A DNA stretch of 64,000 nt from Corynebacterium marambiense (GTDB lineage: Bacteria > Actinomycetota > Actinomycetes > Mycobacteriales > Mycobacteriaceae): positions 124,001 through 188,000 of the forward strand of contig NZ_JAEIOT010000004.1 in the NCBI RefSeq assembly GCF_016342275.1, in the 5' to 3' direction. Below are positions 31,077 to 40,095 of the stretch, piece by piece (position 1 is the stretch's first letter; each line of letters begins with the position of its first letter). The position numbers and the translations under genes were made by a program. The notes below the pieces were generated by a model that saw only the letters and a program-made list of their open reading frames with translations, was not told where the DNA came from and did no database searches.

Positions 31077-31173
31077 GTGCGCCGCTCACGCGGTGCATTG
31101 AACACTCTACTACGGCCTACGCGACCTTGCGCAAGTCTGCATGTCAGCCCCCATTTTCTGGACACTGGATCGG

Positions 31174-32217
31174 TTAGCCGACGCGACTCACCGTGAAGTG
31201 GGTGAGACGACGGAGAGCTGCCGTGGTGCGGTTCTGGGGGAGTTTCGCCAGCTCGGCGTCGGCAAGTTCCACGTAGTGGTGGACATCGGCCAACGCCTTC
31301 TCCCGGCCGGTCGACCGGTGCAGAAGATTGAGGGCCGCGGCCACCTCGTCGTCATCGGTGATCGGCCCGGTGAGCCTCGCCCGCAGTTCATCCCCCACGG
31401 GCCCCTCCTCCTCCAGTGCGTAAAGAACGGGCAGCGTGAAAACGCCTTCTTTGAGGTCGGTACCCGGCGTCTTCCCGGACTGGTCGGTGTCGGAGTAGAT
31501 GTCGATGATGTCGTCGACGATCTGGAACACCGTGCCGATGGCGTATCCGAAGCGGTGCAGAGCATCGATCTGTTCGGGGGTCGCCCCACCGTGAAGTCCG
31601 CCAAGGAAGCCCGCGGACGCGATGAGGACACCGGTCTTCTCCCTGACGACCGCCCGGTAGTGATCGATGGGGTCACCGTCACCGGGGCCGACTGTCTCCC
31701 GCATCTGGCCGGTGACCAGTTCTCCAAAGGTTGCCGCGAAGTGCGCGACGGTGTCGACCCCGAGCTGCGCCATGATCCGGGAGGCCCGGGCCAGGAGGTA
31801 GTCACCTGCGAGGATGGCCATGGAGTTTCCCCACCGCGAGTTCGCGGAATCCACTCCCCGGCGCTTGTCCGCCTCGTCCATCACATCATCGTGGTAGAGC
31901 GTGGCCAGGTGGGTCATTTCCACTACTACCGCGGCCTTGACGACCTCGCGGCTGCCCGGGTTCGCCCCGTACTGGGAAGCGAGGAGCGCGAACATAGGAC
32001 GGAAACGTTTCCCCCCTGCCGCGGCGAGATAGCAGACCTTCTCGGTGACGAACTGCTCACCGACGGTGAGTTCAGAGGCGAGGAGTTCCTCGACCTCACG
32101 CATGCCGACGGAGATCGCCTCGTTGAGTTGCTCGTCTCCCAGGTTGACGGACGTCCCCGGGGAGAACGTCTTGTCGCGGTCGCCTGGACCGTGCGACACG
32201 GTACGGCCGTTACTCAT
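31174..32217 (-). CDS. Polyprenyl diphosphate synthase (menaquinone side chain)
   Basis: A 347-residue trans-isoprenyl diphosphate synthase. The first Asp-rich motif is in LATLYHDDVMDEADKRRG and the second in FQIVDDIIDIYSD; GGKRFRP is the IPP-binding motif. It condenses isopentenyl diphosphate onto an allylic primer to make the menaquinone tail. Context is decisive: it is divergent from menJ and close to menG, menD, menC, menB and menA, the same arrangement as grcC1 in Mycobacterium. The frame is open further upstream, but the ATG giving MSNGRTVSHGPGDRD has a GAGGG site. Chain length cannot be read from sequence with certainty. Confidence 0.9.
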   Translation of the reverse strand: MSNGRTVSHGPGDRDKTFSPGTSVNLGDEQLNEAISVGMREVEELLASELTVGEQFVTEKVCYLAAAGGKRFRPMFALLASQYGANPGSREVVKAAVVVEMTHLATLYHDDVMDEADKRRGVDSANSRWGNSMAILAGDYLLARASRIMAQLGVDTVAHFAATFGELVTGQMRETVGPGDGDPIDHYRAVVREKTGVLIASAGFLGGLHGGATPEQIDALHRFGYAIGTVFQIVDDIIDIYSDTDQSGKTPGTDLKEGVFTLPVLYALEEEGPVGDELRARLTGPITDDDEVAAALNLLHRSTGREKALADVHHYVELADAELAKLPQNRTTAALRRLTHFTVSRVG

Positions 32218-32475
32218 GCGTCGTTGCCCTCGTTGTTTTTTCGCGGCGGGCTGGACCGGCCGCCGGATTGGAGTGGTGTGCTGGAGCTGTTTCCGGTTCC
32301 CGGACATCGACGCCGTCCAACGTCGATGTCGCAGGTGATGCCAGGGTGATATCACGTTCCCGCGCGACGACCACCGCGGGCCCGGAACAGACTCGGGATC
32401 AACCGTAGCCGACGCGAACGGTTGCCGAACACTCCGGGGTGAAAACGCGGGAACTTCCGGAGGTGCGACAATGGG

Positions 32476-33741
32476 ATGGTGAGTATCTCCCGCCCCTGGA
32501 TCGAAACAGTCGACGTCCTCGTCGTGGGGGGTGGCCCCGCTGGGGCCGCCGCCGCGATCCACGCAGCGCACCGAGGATTCAGTGTCCTCCTCGTCGATGC
32601 AGCCCGCTTCCCACGCGACAAGACGTGCGGTGACGGCCTCACCCCACGGGCCATGCACCAGTTACGACTTCTGGGATTCGGTCCGGAGATCGCCGGTGGA
32701 TACCGCTCCCGCGGGTTGAAGTTGCACGGGTTCGGCGGCGACGTGACGGCGCCGTGGCCGAACTCCGCTTTCGGGTCCGAGGGCTCCGCGATGCGCCGGA
32801 CGCGCCTCGACGGGCTGCTGTTTGACACCGCTCGGGCAACGGAGGGAGTGACTGCGTGGGTGAACTCCCCGGCGGTGGATGTGTCGATCCGTGCGGGGCG
32901 GGCAGAGTCGGTGACGCTCTCCACCCCGGACGGTGAGCGCGTCGTGCGATGCAGTGCGGTACTCGTCGCGGACGGCGTGCGCTCCACCTTCGGCAAGCTA
33001 CTCGGACGGGTCTGGCACCGGGGTGAGGTGTACGGGATCGCCGCCCGTGCCTACTGCAGCACCCCATTCTCCGACGAGGAGTGGATCCACTCCCACCTGG
33101 AGCTCCGCGACCAGGCGGGCGTGGCACAGCCCGGCTACGGGTGGATCTTCCCGTTGGCCGATGGACACGTGAACATCGGCTGCGGGGCACTGTCAACGAC
33201 AGCGCGTCCCGCAAAGGTGAATACGAAAAAGCTCCTCTCCCACTATGCGGGGCTCCAAAGGGATGAGTGGCGCCTCGGGCCGGTGACCGATGTCGCGGGA
33301 GCACTGTTGCCGATGGGTGGCGCGGTGAGCGGGGTTGCAGGCCCCAACTGGATGCTCATCGGTGATGCCGCGGCCTGCGTCAATCCGCTGAACGGGGAAG
33401 GCATCGACTACGGTCTGGAGACCGCGCGCCTCGCGGTCGATCTGATCAACCCGCGGCGGGATCTGACGGTGGTGTGGCCCCGGGTGCTGCGGGAGAATTA
33501 CGGGGAGGCATTCCTGCTCGCCCGGACCGCGGCCCGGCTGCTCACCTACCCGCGGTTGCTCCCGATGGTCGGCCCCTTCGGTTTCCGGGGGCCGCAGGCG
33601 GGTCCGCTGATGCGCGCCACGGCTCGACTGATGGGCAACCTCGTCACCGACGAGGACCGCGATGTGGTGGCCCGGGCGTGGCGTCTCGCCACGGGCGGCC
33701 TGTACCGGTTCCGGGGCGCGGACGCGGTGCTCTGGAGCTGA
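32476..33741 (+). CDS. menJ: Menaquinone reductase MenJ-like (geranylgeranyl reductase family)
   Basis: A 421-residue FAD-dependent reductase. The dinucleotide fold VDVLVVGGGPAGAAAAIHAA is at the N-terminus. CGDGLTPRAM is the family's substrate motif, and the second FAD motif is MLIGDAAACVNPLNGEGIDY. In Mycobacterium the neighbouring homolog MenJ saturates one isoprene unit of the menaquinone tail. Its position beside the tail synthase and menG supports the same role. The upstream sequence GACAATGGGATGGTG has no well-placed ribosome-binding site. Either this ATG or the GTG one codon later may be used, possibly leaderless. The gene ends 5 bp from convergent menG. Confidence 0.85.
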   Translation: MVSISRPWIETVDVLVVGGGPAGAAAAIHAAHRGFSVLLVDAARFPRDKTCGDGLTPRAMHQLRLLGFGPEIAGGYRSRGLKLHGFGGDVTAPWPNSAFGSEGSAMRRTRLDGLLFDTARATEGVTAWVNSPAVDVSIRAGRAESVTLSTPDGERVVRCSAVLVADGVRSTFGKLLGRVWHRGEVYGIAARAYCSTPFSDEEWIHSHLELRDQAGVAQPGYGWIFPLADGHVNIGCGALSTTARPAKVNTKKLLSHYAGLQRDEWRLGPVTDVAGALLPMGGAVSGVAGPNWMLIGDAAACVNPLNGEGIDYGLETARLAVDLINPRRDLTVVWPRVLRENYGEAFLLARTAARLLTYPRLLPMVGPFGFRGPQAGPLMRATARLMGNLVTDEDRDVVARAWRLATGGLYRFRGADAVLWS

Positions 33742-33746
33742 TTCCC

Positions 33747-34436
33747 CTAGCTGGGCTTCACGGCGGAGTGGAGGGCGGTGATGCCCCCGGTCAGGTTCTG
33801 CCAACCGACCTCGGCCCACCCGGCTGCGGCGATCTCACGGGCCAGCTGTTCCTGGTCCGGCCAAGCGCGGATGGATTCCGCCAGGTACTCGTAGGCCGAC
33901 GGGTCCGAGGAGATGAGACGGGCAAGAGCCGGCAGGGCCCGCATCAGGTATTCCTTGTAGACCTGCGCGAACACGGGAACAACGGGAGTAGAGAACTCGG
34001 CGACGGTGAGCCGACCCCCGGGCCGGGTCACGCGAGCCATCTCCCGGAGGCCGGCGCGGGTGTCGGCGAAGTTGCGGAGACCGAAACTGATGGTCACCGC
34101 GTCGAAGGACGCGTCGGCGAAAGGCAGTGCGAGGCCGTCCCCGGCGACCTTGGACACGGCACGGTGCGCACCGGCGGCAAGCATCCCGGTGGAAAAGTCA
34201 CAGGCCACGCACCAAGCCCCGGAGCGGGCGAGTTCGACGGTGGACACGGCGGTACCTGCGGCGAGGTCCAGGACCCGTTCACCGGGGCGCAGATCGAGGC
34301 GCTGCCGGGTCCGGCGCCGCCAGTGGCGGTCACGTCCGAGGGAAAGCACCGTGTTCGTGATGTCGTACTTGGCGCCGACAGCGTCGAACATCCGCGCGAC
34401 CTCGTCGGGATTCTTGTCCAGGGATGCCTTAACCAC
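33747..34436 (-). CDS. menG: Demethylmenaquinone methyltransferase
   Basis: A 229-residue SAM-dependent methyltransferase of the UbiE/MenG family. SAM motif I is in [39 protein letters not shown] is the family signature. It methylates demethylmenaquinone in the last step of menaquinone synthesis. GTG start. It follows the mgtA-like gene by 21 bp on the same strand. Confidence 0.94.
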   Translation of the reverse strand: MVKASLDKNPDEVARMFDAVGAKYDITNTVLSLGRDRHWRRRTRQRLDLRPGERVLDLAAGTAVSTVELARSGAWCVACDFSTGMLAAGAHRAVSKVAGDGLALPFADASFDAVTISFGLRNFADTRAGLREMARVTRPGGRLTVAEFSTPVVPVFAQVYKEYLMRALPALARLISSDPSAYEYLAESIRAWPDQEQLAREIAAAGWAEVGWQNLTGGITALHSAVKPS

Positions 34437-34457
34437 GCGATCAAGGCTACGCGACGA

Positions 34458-35624
34458 CTAACGCCACCGTGCCCACGCCCCGGGCCGTACTCCACCGGAG
34501 CGTTCCGTCCGACGCTGGTCGGCGAGAACCGCCGAATAGTGTCCGCGCAGTTCACCGCAGACGCCTTCCCAGGTCCGGCCAGCGACCCGGTCGAGCGCCG
34601 CTGCGGACATCTTCTGCCGCCCCGCCAGGACGCGGTCCACCGCCGCGGGCAGGTCCGAGCTGAACGTGGCGACATCGAGGAGATCGCCGTTCTCCCCCGG
34701 GGTGATGAGGTCCACCGGCCCCCCGGCGCGGGGCCCGATCGTCGGCACGCCCGAGGCCTGCGCCTCCTGGATCGTCTGGCAGAACGTCTCGAATTCCCCG
34801 GGGTGGACGAACACATCGAAGCTGGCGTACGCCCTTCCCAGGTCCTCTCCCCCGAGGGCCCCGGTGAACACGGCACCCGGTAATGCATCCCGCAGGGCGC
34901 CGTACTCGGGGCCGTCGCCGACGATCACGAGCTGAAGGTCATCCCTACCGACCAGGGAGGCGAGCCGCTCCACGCCCTTCTCTGCGGCGAGCCGGCCGAC
35001 GTAGCCGACGACGCGCCGTTTACCCGTCGGGTCCCAGGAGCGGCGCAGCTCCACACTGCGGTGGGCCGGATTGAACCGCACGGTGTCCACACCCCGCGCC
35101 CACCGGTGGACATCAGTGATCCCGTGGGCCGTCAACGCCTCCATCGCGGGGGTCGCGGGGGCGAGGGTGCGGGCGCAGGAGTTGTGGATCAGTCGGGTCC
35201 ATTCCCACGCGGCGGTCGACAGTGCCGCCAGGTGGTACTTCTCCGCGAACCCGACCACGTCGGTCTGGTAGACCGCGACCGCCGGGACCTTGAGCTGTCG
35301 GGCGACGAACGCCCCCGCCGCCCCGAGGACGAATGGGCTGGCGAGGTGCACGACATCCGGCCGGAATGAGCGCAGGGCATGGTTGACGGCTGGTACGGGG
35401 ACTCCGACGGGCAGAGAGTTGATGAGCGGGACCATCACGGTGGGCACCCGCACCACGGGGAAACCCGCGTAGGAGACCACCTCCTCCTCGAAATCACGTG
35501 CTCCCGGCGCGATGACGAGGGCATCGTCCCCGTGGCGACGCAGGTGCTCGAGGATCCGGAGGACAGAGTTGCTGACACCGTTGACGTTGGGAAGGAAGGA
35601 CTCGGCGACGATCGCTACACGCAT
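34458..35624 (-). CDS. mgtA: GDP-mannose-dependent mannosyltransferase, copy 1
   Basis: A 388-residue GT4-type glycosyltransferase. MRVAIVAESFLPNVNGVSNS opens the acceptor domain. The donor domain has VGYVGRLAAEKGVERLASL and the HPGEFETFCQTIQEAQASG motif. The family includes corynebacterial MgtA, which adds mannose to glucuronosyl diacylglycerol and related lipid anchors; its position between menG and menD also matches mgtA. A CATTAT box ends 7 nt before the ATG, so the mRNA may be leaderless. The donor half is almost identical in DNA to that of the adjacent copy. Exact acceptor unknown. Confidence 0.88.
   Translation of the reverse strand: MRVAIVAESFLPNVNGVSNSVLRILEHLRRHGDDALVIAPGARDFEEEVVSYAGFPVVRVPTVMVPLINSLPVGVPVPAVNHALRSFRPDVVHLASPFVLGAAGAFVARQLKVPAVAVYQTDVVGFAEKYHLAALSTAAWEWTRLIHNSCARTLAPATPAMEALTAHGITDVHRWARGVDTVRFNPAHRSVELRRSWDPTGKRRVVGYVGRLAAEKGVERLASLVGRDDLQLVIVGDGPEYGALRDALPGAVFTGALGGEDLGRAYASFDVFVHPGEFETFCQTIQEAQASGVPTIGPRAGGPVDLITPGENGDLLDVATFSSDLPAAVDRVLAGRQKMSAAALDRVAGRTWEGVCGELRGHYSAVLADQRRTERSGGVRPGAWARWR
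34617..35108. repeat. Gene-conversion block, copy in mannosyltransferase 1
   Basis: This 492-bp block recurs at 35802–36293 in the same orientation, offset 1185 bp, with one base difference (34901 c versus 36086 t). Beyond both edges the two genes diverge at once. Confidence 0.9.
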
Positions 35625-35696
35625 GTCCTCGATAATGGGCCTGTAGATGGACGCTGGGGTCACGGGCGGGTGACGGGAGGATGACAATGTCCGGAA

Positions 35697-36821
35697 CTAT
35701 GCGTGCCGCAGGATCCGCCGGTAGTGATCCATGAGTTCCGCGCAGAGAACAGGCCAGGTCCGGCCCTCGACAGAGTGGCGGGCGGTGGCCTGCATGGTGC
35801 TCCGCCCCGCCAGGACGCGGTCCACCGCCGCGGGCAGGTCCGAGCTGAACGTGGCGACATCGAGGAGATCGCCGTTCTCCCCCGGGGTGATGAGGTCCAC
35901 CGGCCCCCCGGCGCGGGGCCCGATCGTCGGCACGCCCGAGGCCTGCGCCTCCTGGATCGTCTGGCAGAACGTCTCGAATTCCCCGGGGTGGACGAACACA
36001 TCGAAGCTGGCGTACGCCCTTCCCAGGTCCTCTCCCCCGAGGGCCCCGGTGAACACGGCACCCGGTAATGCATCCCGCAGGGCGCTGTACTCGGGGCCGT
36101 CGCCGACGATCACGAGCTGAAGGTCATCCCTACCGACCAGGGAGGCGAGCCGCTCCACGCCCTTCTCTGCGGCGAGCCGGCCGACGTAGCCGACGACGCG
36201 CCGTTTACCCGTCGGGTCCCAGGAGCGGCGCAGCTCCACACTGCGGTGGGCCGGATTGAACCGCACGGTGTCCACACCCCGCGCCCACCGGTGAACGTTC
36301 CGGACTCCGTGTCCGGTGAGCTCGGCGATCGCTGCTGTGGACGGTGCGAGAGTACACGCGCAGGAGTTGTGTATCATCCGGGTGACCCGCCAGGAGGCGG
36401 AGATCAGCAACCGGAGGTGGTAGCGGAGAGCAAAGCCCGCGACATCGGTCTGGTAGACGGCGAGTGCCGGGACGCCGAGCCTGCGGGCGGCCGATGCACC
36501 GGCGGCCCCGAGGACGTACGGGCTGGCGAGGTGTACCACATCGGGGCGAAAGTCCCGCAGGGTCCGAACGAGTGGCACGGGGACTCCGACGGGCAGAGAG
36601 TTGATGAGCGGGACCATCACGGTGGGCACCCGCACCACGGGGAAACCCGCGTAGGAGACCACCTCCTCCTCGAAATCACGTGCTCCCGGCGCGATCACCA
36701 GAGCCTCGTGGCCGTGGTCCGCAAGGTGTTCGAGGATCCGGAGGACAGAGTTGCTGACACCGTTGACGTTGGGGAGGAAGGACTCGGCGACGACGGCGAT
36801 CCGGAGCCGCTGTTCAGTCAC
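35697..36821 (-). CDS. GDP-mannose-dependent mannosyltransferase, copy 2
   Basis: A 374-residue paralog in tandem with copy 1, same strand, 72 bp apart. GTG start overlapping the upstream gene (GTGA). The donor domain is the same protein apart from one residue over the shared block: YGALRD in copy 1 is YSALRD here. The acceptor half differs clearly between residues about 80 and 175 (for example LLISASWRVTRMIHNSCACT against LSTAAWEWTRLIHNSCART). The C-terminal tail also differs. This suggests the same GDP-mannose donor but possibly a different acceptor. Confidence 0.88.
   Translation of the reverse strand: MTEQRLRIAVVAESFLPNVNGVSNSVLRILEHLADHGHEALVIAPGARDFEEEVVSYAGFPVVRVPTVMVPLINSLPVGVPVPLVRTLRDFRPDVVHLASPYVLGAAGASAARRLGVPALAVYQTDVAGFALRYHLRLLISASWRVTRMIHNSCACTLAPSTAAIAELTGHGVRNVHRWARGVDTVRFNPAHRSVELRRSWDPTGKRRVVGYVGRLAAEKGVERLASLVGRDDLQLVIVGDGPEYSALRDALPGAVFTGALGGEDLGRAYASFDVFVHPGEFETFCQTIQEAQASGVPTIGPRAGGPVDLITPGENGDLLDVATFSSDLPAAVDRVLAGRSTMQATARHSVEGRTWPVLCAELMDHYRRILRHA
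35802..36293. repeat. Gene-conversion block, copy in mannosyltransferase 2
   Basis: Partner of 34617–35108. A second identical block of 119 bp is shared between 35395–35513 and 36577–36695. The stretch between the two blocks is diverged, so the paralogs are mosaics. Confidence 0.9.
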
Positions 36822-37300
36822 CGGTGGGTGCCTCCCCTACGACGGCTGCGCCGGCGGTCCATCACGGCGATGAGCCACCAGGCCGCCGCGGCGAGGAGAC
36901 TGGCAGTGACGGCGGTGATCAACGCGGGAAAAGCCGCCCACCGGAAGTCCCTGCCGGAGACCTTCACGAGGTCGGTGTTCGAACGGTCGTAATCCACCCA
37001 GACTCCGCTGCCGGCGGCCAGGTTACCGGGATAGAGCACGCCTCCCTTGGGGGCCCGGAGGCGTCCGTTCTCGTCGCGATACTCAACGGTGGTCCGCCAC
37101 CAACCGGCATCGGTGACCACCGCATACGCCTGCGCCCGGTCGGCAGCGATCGTCCGGTCATTCAGCCAGGGGCCGATGACCATGGCGAGGGCCATCAGCA
37201 AGGCGGACACCCAGAATAGAATCACCAGCTGATGCTGCCTACGGCGCATCCGGTCGCGGGGTATCCGGGCGAGTGCCGCGCGTAACGGGACCCGGGTCAC
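36818..37300 (-). CDS. Conserved membrane protein (mycobacterial Rv0556-like position)
   Basis: A 160-residue protein with two membrane helices (about 24–45 and 123–145). The ~75-residue external segment between them contains WWRTTVEYRDENGRLRAP and GSGVWVDYDRSNTDLV. The C-terminus is Arg-rich and cytoplasmic. The layout resembles DUF3592-type proteins. It overlaps menD by 4 nt and the second mannosyltransferase by 4 nt, so all three are translationally coupled. Function unknown. Confidence 0.8.
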   Translation of the reverse strand: MTRVPLRAALARIPRDRMRRRQHQLVILFWVSALLMALAMVIGPWLNDRTIAADRAQAYAVVTDAGWWRTTVEYRDENGRLRAPKGGVLYPGNLAAGSGVWVDYDRSNTDLVKVSGRDFRWAAFPALITAVTASLLAAAAWWLIAVMDRRRSRRRGGTHR

Positions 37301-38940
37301 CTGCCGACCACCTTGCCCGAGAGTGCGGCGTGCAGATCTCTGCGGGTGGTTCGGGTGGTGCGCGCCTCGATGATGAGTGGCGGGTGGGGTAGTTCGATGG
37401 ATTCCTCGAGTTCCCGGATGAGGTCAGCGGTGTTCTCCACCCTGCGGTGCTCCCAGCCGTAGGCTGCGGCGAGGTCGGAGATTCCCACCCCATGCGGGGT
37501 GCCGAACACGCGCTCGAAGCTGCCCCGCAGTCCGGGTTCCCCGGATTCGAGGGTCTCGAAGATTCCACAGCCGTCGTCGTTGGCGACGACGATCGTGAGG
37601 TTGTTGGGCAGCGGGTCACCGTCGCTGATGAACAGGCCTCCGGCATCGTGCAGAAAAGTCACGTCCCCGAGCAGGGCGACGGTGCGCGGGGCACGCGGCG
37701 AGATTCTGTCACGGGCCTGCGCGGCCAGGGCGACGCCGACCGCCTGGGAAACACTGCCGTCGATGCCGGCGGTTCCGCGCGGGGCGTGGGTGGCGACACC
37801 GTCGAACGGCAACCCCACGAGCGCGATGTCGCGGACGGGGTTCGACGACCCGACGAACAGGGTGTCACCAACCGCGAGGCCGTCGGCGACCGCCGCAGCG
37901 ACGTGCAATCCGGTGAAACCAAATTCCTCACCGTCAAGAATCTCGCGGACCGCGTCCGCGGCCTGTTCCCCCGCGACCTCACAGAGCTTCAACCACTGCT
38001 TCGTCGGGTCCCCGTCGACACGCACCCGACTGGCGACCCGCGTCGCGGTGCCCGCGGGATCGGTGTACCCGTCGGACCGGGTGAGCACGGTGACCTCGAT
38101 ACCGGGATCCGATATCAACGCCAGGACATCGCGGTGGAGTGTGGGATGCCCGATGACGACGATCTGTTCCGGTCGGGTGTGCAGAACGTGCCCTTCTGCG
38201 GAGACTTGTTCCCTGGTGAAGACACCGGCGGCCGCAGGATGCACGGGCCGCTCGGGGGCTGGGGCGGTCGGTTCAGCGATGGTGGGGACGCCGGCGAGTT
38301 CCTCCACCGGCCAGGCTCCGTCACCGGCGATCACGAGGGTGGGGCGGGTCAGGTCGAGGTGCGCGGTGCCCCAGTCCCGGTGAGGTCGACGTCGCGGGGG
38401 CACACCGACCGGAAGCTCCGCCGGAGCGGGAAGCTCATCATCCACGAGCGGCACATCGAACGCGACATTCAGGTGCACCCGGCCATAAGCGAGAGCACGA
38501 CGGGTGACGGCCGCGGCCTGCCCTGCATCGGATCCCGCCTCCACGAAAGCACAGTCTGCGAAACGACCGAAGATTCCCTGTTGATCGATGGTCTGCGACG
38601 CGCCGGTGCCGACGAGCCGGGAAGGCCGGTCAGCGGCCAGGATGACGAGCGGTAGATCACTGTGGTGTGCCTCCACCATCGCGGGCAGACAGTTGGCGAC
38701 GGCAGTACCGGAGGTCACGATCACGGCGGCGGGCCGATGGTCCACCCGTGCCATGCCGAGAGCGAGAAACGCCGCGGAACGCTCATCAAGCCGCACATGG
38801 AGCGTCAGCTCCGGGCGGGCCGCCGCAGCCAGGGCCAGCGGAGCACTGCGTGACCCGGGGCAGACGACGACGTTCCGGATTCCTGCGGCGACGAGTTCCG
38901 CAATGATCGCGGCGGCGGTTGCGGTGGCGGGGACAGTCAT
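37297..38940 (-). CDS. menD: SEPHCHC synthase
   Basis: A 547-residue thiamine-diphosphate enzyme that joins isochorismate and 2-oxoglutarate, the first committed step of menaquinone synthesis. The N-terminal domain has VVVCPGSRSAPLALAAAARP and LDERSAAFLALGMARV with the catalytic-type Glu. The ThDP-binding motif is GDVTFLHDAGGL through PNNLTIVVANDDG. Length is normal. menC lies 38 bp upstream on the same strand. Confidence 0.95.
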   Translation of the reverse strand: MTVPATATAAAIIAELVAAGIRNVVVCPGSRSAPLALAAAARPELTLHVRLDERSAAFLALGMARVDHRPAAVIVTSGTAVANCLPAMVEAHHSDLPLVILAADRPSRLVGTGASQTIDQQGIFGRFADCAFVEAGSDAGQAAAVTRRALAYGRVHLNVAFDVPLVDDELPAPAELPVGVPPRRRPHRDWGTAHLDLTRPTLVIAGDGAWPVEELAGVPTIAEPTAPAPERPVHPAAAGVFTREQVSAEGHVLHTRPEQIVVIGHPTLHRDVLALISDPGIEVTVLTRSDGYTDPAGTATRVASRVRVDGDPTKQWLKLCEVAGEQAADAVREILDGEEFGFTGLHVAAAVADGLAVGDTLFVGSSNPVRDIALVGLPFDGVATHAPRGTAGIDGSVSQAVGVALAAQARDRISPRAPRTVALLGDVTFLHDAGGLFISDGDPLPNNLTIVVANDDGCGIFETLESGEPGLRGSFERVFGTPHGVGISDLAAAYGWEHRRVENTADLIRELEESIELPHPPLIIEARTTRTTRRDLHAALSGKVVGR

Positions 38941-38978
38941 GTTCTGCAGAGTCTAACCGGGTCACCCGGGATGACCTT

Positions 38979-40061
38979 TCACACACCGACCTGTCGCTTC
39001 AGACACTCCAGGGACTCCCGCAGATGGGCATGCCAGAAGTCGACGGTGGCGGTGTCCGCCTCGAGACCCGCGAGCCGGTCCAGGTCCGGTTGAACGGCGG
39101 CGCAGGAGATGTGACCACCCACGATGCTCCGCCCCGCCGCAGCAACGTCGGCAACGTCTTCAATGAAGAATCCACCGGTTCCCAGCCCAGCCGGGGCGGG
39201 TGGGACGTCGATCTCGTCGTCATCCGTGTGTCCGGGCAGGGCGGCCACCGCGGCGAGACCGGCATTCACCCCCACCGCAGTGTCCAGGGCGCTGGCGACG
39301 GTGACCGAGACCCCGTGGTCGGCGATCTTCTCCGCGATGTCGAGCAGCCGACGCACTCCGCCGAGGGGGGCGACCTTCACCACCGCGACATCCAGTGCCC
39401 GGGCCTCCAGAACGGCGAACGGGTCGCCTGCACGCCGGATCGATTCATCGGCCGCGACCCGGCAGAAGATCCCGGAGCGGACCAGGCGCCGACGCAGTTC
39501 CGCCAGTTCGGCGGTGGTGGAACAGGGCTGCTCGAAGTAGTCCAGTGGACCGAAGGCACGGGCCGCGTCGAGCGCACGGTCCACGGTGAAGCCACGGTTC
39601 GCATCGACCCTGACCAGTGCATGCGGGACCGTTTCCCGGACGGCGGCGATGCGGGCGACATCGTCATCGAGGGTCTGTCCCGGCTCCGCGACCTTCACCT
39701 TGACTGTGCGGCAGCCCGGGAATCGGGCGAGAATCTCCGGGACCTCCCCCGGTTCCACGGCGGGGACCGTCGCATTGATCTCGATGCTGTCCCGTTGCGG
39801 GGCCGGCGCCCCGAGGTACGCCATCTCGAGGGCGGCGGCCAGCCAGGCTGCGGCCTCGTCCGGTTGGTAGTCCCGGAACGGGGCGAACTCACCCCAGCCG
39901 ATGGGGCCGTCGATCAGCAGCGCTTCCCGGCTCGTTATGCCCCGGAACCTCACCCGCATCGGCAGTGCGACGGTGTGTGACCGGCCGATGAGTTCATCGG
40001 CGTCGAGGATCGCGATCAGTTCGACGAGGTGGGGGTCCAGGGGGGCGTGGGTGAACGGCAT
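38979..40061 (-). CDS. menC: o-Succinylbenzoate synthase
   Basis: A 360-residue enolase-superfamily dehydratase making o-succinylbenzoate from SHCHC. The catalytic KxK is in CRTVKVKVAEPG. Metal ligands are in VRVDANRGF, DYFEQP and VAADESIR, and the second catalytic Lys is in VVKVAPLGG. I use the ATG giving MPFTHAPLDPHLV because TATCCT ends 7 nt upstream and no ribosome-binding site exists, so the mRNA is probably leaderless. A GTG 14 codons earlier would overlap menB. It is divergent from menB with a 34-bp gap. Confidence 0.92.
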   Translation of the reverse strand: MPFTHAPLDPHLVELIAILDADELIGRSHTVALPMRVRFRGITSREALLIDGPIGWGEFAPFRDYQPDEAAAWLAAALEMAYLGAPAPQRDSIEINATVPAVEPGEVPEILARFPGCRTVKVKVAEPGQTLDDDVARIAAVRETVPHALVRVDANRGFTVDRALDAARAFGPLDYFEQPCSTTAELAELRRRLVRSGIFCRVAADESIRRAGDPFAVLEARALDVAVVKVAPLGGVRRLLDIAEKIADHGVSVTVASALDTAVGVNAGLAAVAALPGHTDDDEIDVPPAPAGLGTGGFFIEDVADVAAAGRSIVGGHISCAAVQPDLDRLAGLEADTATVDFWHAHLRESLECLKRQVGV

Positions 40062-40068
40062 GGTCCCC

Positions 40069-40088
40069 AGGATACGAAACGCTACCGT
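40069..40088. promoter_or_regulatory. Back-to-back −10 boxes of divergent menC and menB
   Basis: For menC, TATCCT on the minus strand (40069–40074) lies 7 nt before its ATG. For menB, TACCGT on the plus strand (40083–40088) lies 7 nt before its ATG. Both −35 positions at 17-nt spacing fall on the other gene's start codon. Confidence 0.45.
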
Positions 40089-40095
40089 TGTCCCC

